Assembly (NCBI GenBank): GCA_036732755.1
Contig: DAINBU010000067.1
Location: forward strand, 1 to 26,982
Source: DASRRB01 sp036732755
GTDB lineage: Bacteria; Planctomycetota; B15-G4; SIAN01
Length of the DNA stretch: 26,982 nucleotides
Reading direction: 5' to 3'
Below are positions 23,745-26,982 of the stretch, in pieces (position 1 is the stretch's first letter; the number at the start of each line of letters is the position of its first letter). Both the position numbers and the translations under genes were made by a program. Under the pieces are notes generated by a model that searched no databases, was not told the origin of the DNA, and saw only the letters and a program-made list of their open reading frames with translations.

Positions 23745-26528
23745 TCAGTGCGCGGCGGCAGCGGTGGCGGCGGCGGCGCGGCGGCGGCTCGCGGCCGGCC
23801 GCCAGACGCGGCGCCACATGTGGACGACGACGAGCAGCAGCAGCAGCAGCAGCGGCGTCGCGAACCAGCCGAGCAGCGTCGCGACCGCCTTGGGGGTGTC
23901 GTTCGGCGGCTCGAACGGGCGGTCGGTGAGGCGCTTCGCGCGCAGGCTCGTGAGGCCGTCCGACGCCATGTAGCCCGCCGCGTTCTGGATCAGGACGGCG
24001 TTCTCGAGCGCGCCCTGCAGCGTCGCGTCGGAGGCGAAGTCGGCCGAGCCGATCACGAGGATCTTGCCCGGCGCGGTCGACCGCTTCAGGTATTCGAACG
24101 GCTTGGCCGGCTCGGTCTTGTCGGCGGGCTCCTCGCCGGCCTTCTCGTCGCCCGGATGCACCGCATCGGGCGCGGGCTTCTTGTCGCCGTCCTGCGCCGC
24201 CGGCGCGGGGGCCGGTGCCGGAGCGGGTTCCTTGGCGGGCGCGGGCGCGTCCTGCGCCGGCGCGAAGCCGCCGCCCGGGACGTCCTGTCCGTCGGCGCGC
24301 GGGCCGCCGTCGGGCTTCGTCTCCTCCTTCTTGGCGTCGTCGGGATGGTTGTCGCCTTTCGGCGTGGCGTCGCCCTTCGGCGTCGCGTCTTCCTTCTTCG
24401 CGTCGTCCTTCTTCGAGTCGGGAGAGCCCTCTTCGGGCGTCGCCGACTTCGCGTGGGCCTTCGGCTCCTCGCCGAACTCGCCGAACATGTTGGCGCCCGG
24501 ATCGGGGTCGACCGCCGGCTTGCCCGTCACGATCTCCTTGGGGACCTCGTGCGCGACGAAGTAGGACTGGAAGTCGCCCTCGAGCATCCCGACCAGGACG
24601 TACTGGTTCTTGAACTCCTTCTTCCAGGACTCGACCTGCGCCTCGGTCTGCGGAAGCAGCGACTCGGGCTCGAGCATCATGAAGTTCTCGAGGTGCTTCG
24701 CGCGTTCGCTCGACTTGACCAGCTCGACCGCCTTCACGCCGGGCTTGGGGGTGAGCGCGATCGACGACGCCCACGTGAAGATCATGCTGCGGAAGCTGGC
24801 GGAGATCGGGTGGGTCGCGTCGATGTTCGCCGCCGTGGCGCGGATGAACGGCGGGTAGATCATGTACTTGTTGCGGTAGGGCACGCTCGCGCACACGAGG
24901 TCGAGCACGACGTCCTTGTTGATCTTGAAGCCGTAGTGGGAGAAGAAGTCGTCGGGCAGCCGGTCGTTGCCGGCGCGCATCGTCTGCGAGGCCGGCCCCC
25001 CCATCCCGCCCATGCTCTGCGGCGCGCTGCCGTCGGCGCAGACGATCAGCCCGCCGCCGCGCATCAGGAACTGGTCGATCCAGAACTTCTGGACTTCGCC
25101 CAGCCCCTCCGCATTGCAGAGCACGACGACCTTCACCTCGTCGGGGATCTTCGACTTGAGGTCGACGCTGGTCGTCTCGTTCTCCTCTTTCAGGAACTGG
25201 TCGATCTGGCGCATGTCGGTGCCGGGGCCGTGCTTGTCGCCGCTCGGCGGGCGCGGCATGCCGGGGATGTTCATCCCGGCCATCGGGTCGTTCACCTGCC
25301 AGGCGATCTTCACCGGCGTGCGGCGCGTCACCTTCGCGATGCGGCGGGTCAGGTCGTACTCGAGCGTGTCGATGTTGACGACCGGCAGCTTCTCGGTCTT
25401 GCCGCCGAATTCGACCACGAGGCCGAGGTAGGCGAGCTTGATGTTGAGCTCGTCCGCGCGCTGGCCCGGCAGCTGGACCGCCTGGATGCCAGCGGTTTTG
25501 GCCGCCTCCTTCTGCTTGTCGCCGTCGTCGGTGTTGACGATCTCGGCGCGCAGGTGCGGACGGGCGATCTGCTCGAACTCCTTGACCTTGTCCTCGATGT
25601 CGCGCAGCAGGTTGGCGTAGTCGGACGGGACGTTCTTCGAAAGGTAGGCCGTGATGCGCAGGTCGTCGTCGAGGCCCTTCAGGACGCGCCGGGTGTCATC
25701 GGCGAGCGTGTAGCGCGCGTCCTGCGTGAGGTCGATGCGGAAGAAGTGCGACGTCGAGACGTAGTTGGCGAGAACAAGCACGCCGGCCGCGAGCGCGACC
25801 GTGGTCCCGCCGCCGCGCCGGCGCCGGATCAGCCAGAGGTTGAGGACGAGGAAGAAGGCGATGAATGACGCGTAGTAGAGCAGGTCGCGCGAGTCGATGA
25901 CGCCGCGCATGATCGACTCGAAGTGCGTCTCGAGCGAGAGGTTGTGCACGAAGGCGTTGAGCGCGTCGGGCAGCACGGAGTAGACCGGCTGCAGCCCGAT
26001 CAGAAGGAAGAGGAACGCGACCGCGACGCCGACCACGAGCGCGATGATCTGGTTCTCGGTGATCGCCGAGGCGGCGAGCCCGATCGAGATGTAGGCAGCG
26101 CCCATCAGCAGGGCGGCGAGGAAACCGGCGATGATCGGTCCTCGGTCGGGCGATCCGAACCAGTAGACGACCCCCACCAGCGGCAGCAGCGTCACGAGCC
26201 AGACTGCGATCAGTCCGACGGCCGCGAGGAACTTGCCGAGCGTGATCTCCCAGTCGCGCAGCGGCAGCGTGAGCAGCGTCTCGATCGTGCCGCCGCGCTT
26301 CTCCTCGGCCCACATGCGCATGGAGAGCGCGGGCGCGAGGAAGAGGAAGAACCACGGCATGTAGAAGAAGAGCGGGCGCAGCGACGCCTCGCGCGAATCG
26401 AAGAACTTCCCGATCTGGAAGAAGAAGAAGCCCCCGATCACCGTGAAGATGAAGAGGATCACGTAGGCGATGGGGGTCTGGAAGAAGGTCCGGAACTCCT
26501 TCCAGGCGACGAGCATGGCGTGGCGCAT
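23745..26528 (-). CDS. fused ABC-2 permease and GldG-like auxiliary protein
   Basis: The 927-residue product joins two proteins usually encoded apart. Residues 1-240 are a GldF/ABC-2-type permease with about six helices and the motif MRMWAEEKRGGTIETLLTLPL. A seventh helix (about 243-260) leads into an ABC_transp_aux (GldG-like) extracytoplasmic domain starting RIDLTQDARYTLADDT. A 120-residue Lys/Asp/Pro/Ala-rich low-complexity region (about 680-800) precedes a conserved segment (ILVIGSADFASD) and a final helix (about 888-905) containing a poly-Leu run. The system resembles the gliding-linked Gld transporter, but similar systems exist in non-gliding bacteria, so motility is not implied. The start ATG at 26528 has a GGGAG site about ten bases upstream. 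Confidence 0.9.
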   Translation of the reverse strand: MRHAMLVAWKEFRTFFQTPIAYVILFIFTVIGGFFFFQIGKFFDSREASLRPLFFYMPWFFLFLAPALSMRMWAEEKRGGTIETLLTLPLRDWEITLGKFLAAVGLIAVWLVTLLPLVGVVYWFGSPDRGPIIAGFLAALLMGAAYISIGLAASAITENQIIALVVGVAVAFLFLLIGLQPVYSVLPDALNAFVHNLSLETHFESIMRGVIDSRDLLYYASFIAFFLVLNLWLIRRRRGGGTTVALAAGVLVLANYVSTSHFFRIDLTQDARYTLADDTRRVLKGLDDDLRITAYLSKNVPSDYANLLRDIEDKVKEFEQIARPHLRAEIVNTDDGDKQKEAAKTAGIQAVQLPGQRADELNIKLAYLGLVVEFGGKTEKLPVVNIDTLEYDLTRRIAKVTRRTPVKIAWQVNDPMAGMNIPGMPRPPSGDKHGPGTDMRQIDQFLKEENETTSVDLKSKIPDEVKVVVLCNAEGLGEVQKFWIDQFLMRGGGLIVCADGSAPQSMGGMGGPASQTMRAGNDRLPDDFFSHYGFKINKDVVLDLVCASVPYRNKYMIYPPFIRATAANIDATHPISASFRSMIFTWASSIALTPKPGVKAVELVKSSERAKHLENFMMLEPESLLPQTEAQVESWKKEFKNQYVLVGMLEGDFQSYFVAHEVPKEIVTGKPAVDPDPGANMFGEFGEEPKAHAKSATPEEGSPDSKKDDAKKEDATPKGDATPKGDNHPDDAKKEETKPDGGPRADGQDVPGGGFAPAQDAPAPAKEPAPAPAPAPAAQDGDKKPAPDAVHPGDEKAGEEPADKTEPAKPFEYLKRSTAPGKILVIGSADFASDATLQGALENAVLIQNAAGYMASDGLTSLRAKRLTDRPFEPPNDTPKAVATLLGWFATPLLLLLLLVVVHMWRRVWRPAASRRRAAAATAAAAH
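23833..23853. repeat. (AGC)7 trinucleotide run coding a poly-Leu tract
   Basis: Seven perfect AGC units lie in frame within the final membrane helix of the permease/GldG fusion, where they read as leucine on the minus strand. Slippage would change helix length in single-residue steps. Confidence 0.85.
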
Positions 26529-26531
26529 GGC

Positions 26532-26930
26532 TTACTGCTCCCCCCCGCGCGTGAGCTGCGCGAAGACGTCTTCCAGCGACTCGCGCCGGGCGGTGAGCTC
26601 GCTCAGGACCAGCCCCTTCTGCACGGCGTACTCGAAGATGCGCTCGCCTCCCCCCTCGTCGCGGGTGGCGATCTCGAAGCGGGACGCGCCGGAGGCGCCG
26701 GGGAGCGCCTCGACGCCCGAGACGAACGGCGCCGCCTGCAGCAGCGACTTCGCCTTGGCCGCGTCGCCCTTCACGGCGACCGAGAAGACGCCGCCGCCCG
26801 ACTTGGCGGCGAGCAGCGTCGCGGCGGAACCGTCCGCGACGATCTTCCCGAACGCGATGATGATGATGCGCCCGCAAGTCGCCTCGACCTCGGGCAGGAT
26901 GTGGGTCGAGAGGATGATCGTCTTCTTCTC
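26532..26930 (-). CDS. ABC transporter ATP-binding protein (GldA-like), C-terminal part only
   Basis: About 132 residues of the 3' end are present on the minus strand. The H-loop block TIILSTHILPEVEATC, then RIIIIAFGKIVADG and the C-terminal SLEDVFAQLTRGGEQ are characteristic of GldA-type ABC-2 ATPases. The stop (TAA, 26532-26534) lies just before the permease/GldG start, matching the usual gldA-gldF-gldG order. The minus-strand frame remains open beyond 26930, but its translation no longer resembles the family. The expected upstream Walker B/D-loop is found instead on the opposite strand (26928-26982). Walker A and the signature motif are outside the window. The ATPase identity is secure; the gene's integrity is in doubt. 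Confidence 0.85.
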   Translation of the reverse strand, partial: EKKTIILSTHILPEVEATCGRIIIIAFGKIVADGSAATLLAAKSGGGVFSVAVKGDAAKAKSLLQAAPFVSGVEALPGASGASRFEIATRDEGGGERIFEYAVQKGLVLSELTARRESLEDVFAQLTRGGEQ

Positions 26931-26982
26931 GACGAGCCGACGTCGGGCCTCGACCCCAACCAGATCGTCGAGATCCGCGAAC
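26928..26982 (+). other. inverted fragment of an ABC ATPase (Walker B/D-loop) at the window edge
   Basis: Plus-strand translation from 26928 reads LDEPTSGLDPNQIVEIRE, the Walker B aspartate-glutamate and D-loop of a GldA-type ATPase. This is the segment that should precede the TIILSTH block of the adjacent minus-strand gene, but it is in the opposite orientation and has no start codon. The junction falls in CTCGACGAG (26928-26936), which is palindromic around its central base. A fold-back chimera from amplification or assembly is the simplest explanation; a real inversion is possible. Confidence 0.85.

Noticed and set aside
22104..25868. 1254-codon plus-strand open frame opposite the Gld-type genes
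   Set aside because: It covers the ends of three real genes in another frame; composition is that of a shadow frame.
26771..26959. short minus-strand frame across the edge junction
   Set aside because: Its Ser/Arg-rich translation crosses the suspect junction and overlaps the true ATPase frame.
23745..26982. gliding motility machinery
   Set aside because: GldA/F/G-like transporters occur widely in non-gliding bacteria and no other gliding genes are present, so motility is not supported.

Overview
The window is GC-rich DNA packed with bacterial genes. Intergenic gaps are short, Shine-Dalgarno sites are good, and stop and start codons overlap repeatedly (GTGA four times, TGATG once). I see no tRNA, rRNA, CRISPR array, transposase or integrase, so it looks like ordinary chromosome rather than a mobile island. 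The gene content fits an uncultured Gram-negative lineage of the planctomycete type: DUF1573 proteins, a phosphoesterase-like tetraheme cytochrome, a GldF-GldG fusion with a DUF4340 partner, and a bacterial TMTC-like membrane protein with TPRs. That placement is inference and no taxonomic marker gene is present.

Layout, left to right. Positions 1-6755 form one minus-strand run. In transcription order it holds galE, an RNase Z-like metallo-beta-lactamase-fold hydrolase, an exported M28 peptidase, a PBP4-type D-Ala-D-Ala carboxypeptidase (dacB), an inositol-monophosphatase-family enzyme, a small two-helix membrane protein, and the start of a HisC-like aminotransferase cut by the left edge. Positions 6833-9829 read the other way: purC, purE, mtnA and a small conserved-looking protein. 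An alpha/beta hydrolase anchored by one membrane helix (9837-10688, minus) separates this from the next operon.

The most interesting block is 10786-17527 (plus). It holds a secreted small protein, a radical SAM/SPASM protein, a GT9 (heptosyltransferase-like) glycosyltransferase, two further radical SAM proteins with matching auxiliary-cluster cysteines, and a TMTC-like polytopic glycosyltransferase with TPRs. From the first radical SAM gene onward every junction overlaps. This suggests one pathway that builds and modifies a glycan or glycoconjugate at the cell envelope; the product is unknown. Positions 17690-22324 (plus) hold a secreted DUF1573 protein coupled to a tetraheme cytochrome c with an N-terminal phosphoesterase-like domain, then an SGNH hydrolase.

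Positions 22338-26982 (minus) hold a Gld-type ABC system: a partial ATPase (GldA-like), a fused permease/auxiliary protein (GldF-GldG) and a DUF4340 protein. At the right edge the ATPase gene does not continue. The last ~55 bases instead carry the ATPase's own Walker B/D-loop region in the opposite orientation, with a near-palindrome at the junction. This looks like a fold-back chimera or an inversion breakpoint and should be treated as suspect sequence.
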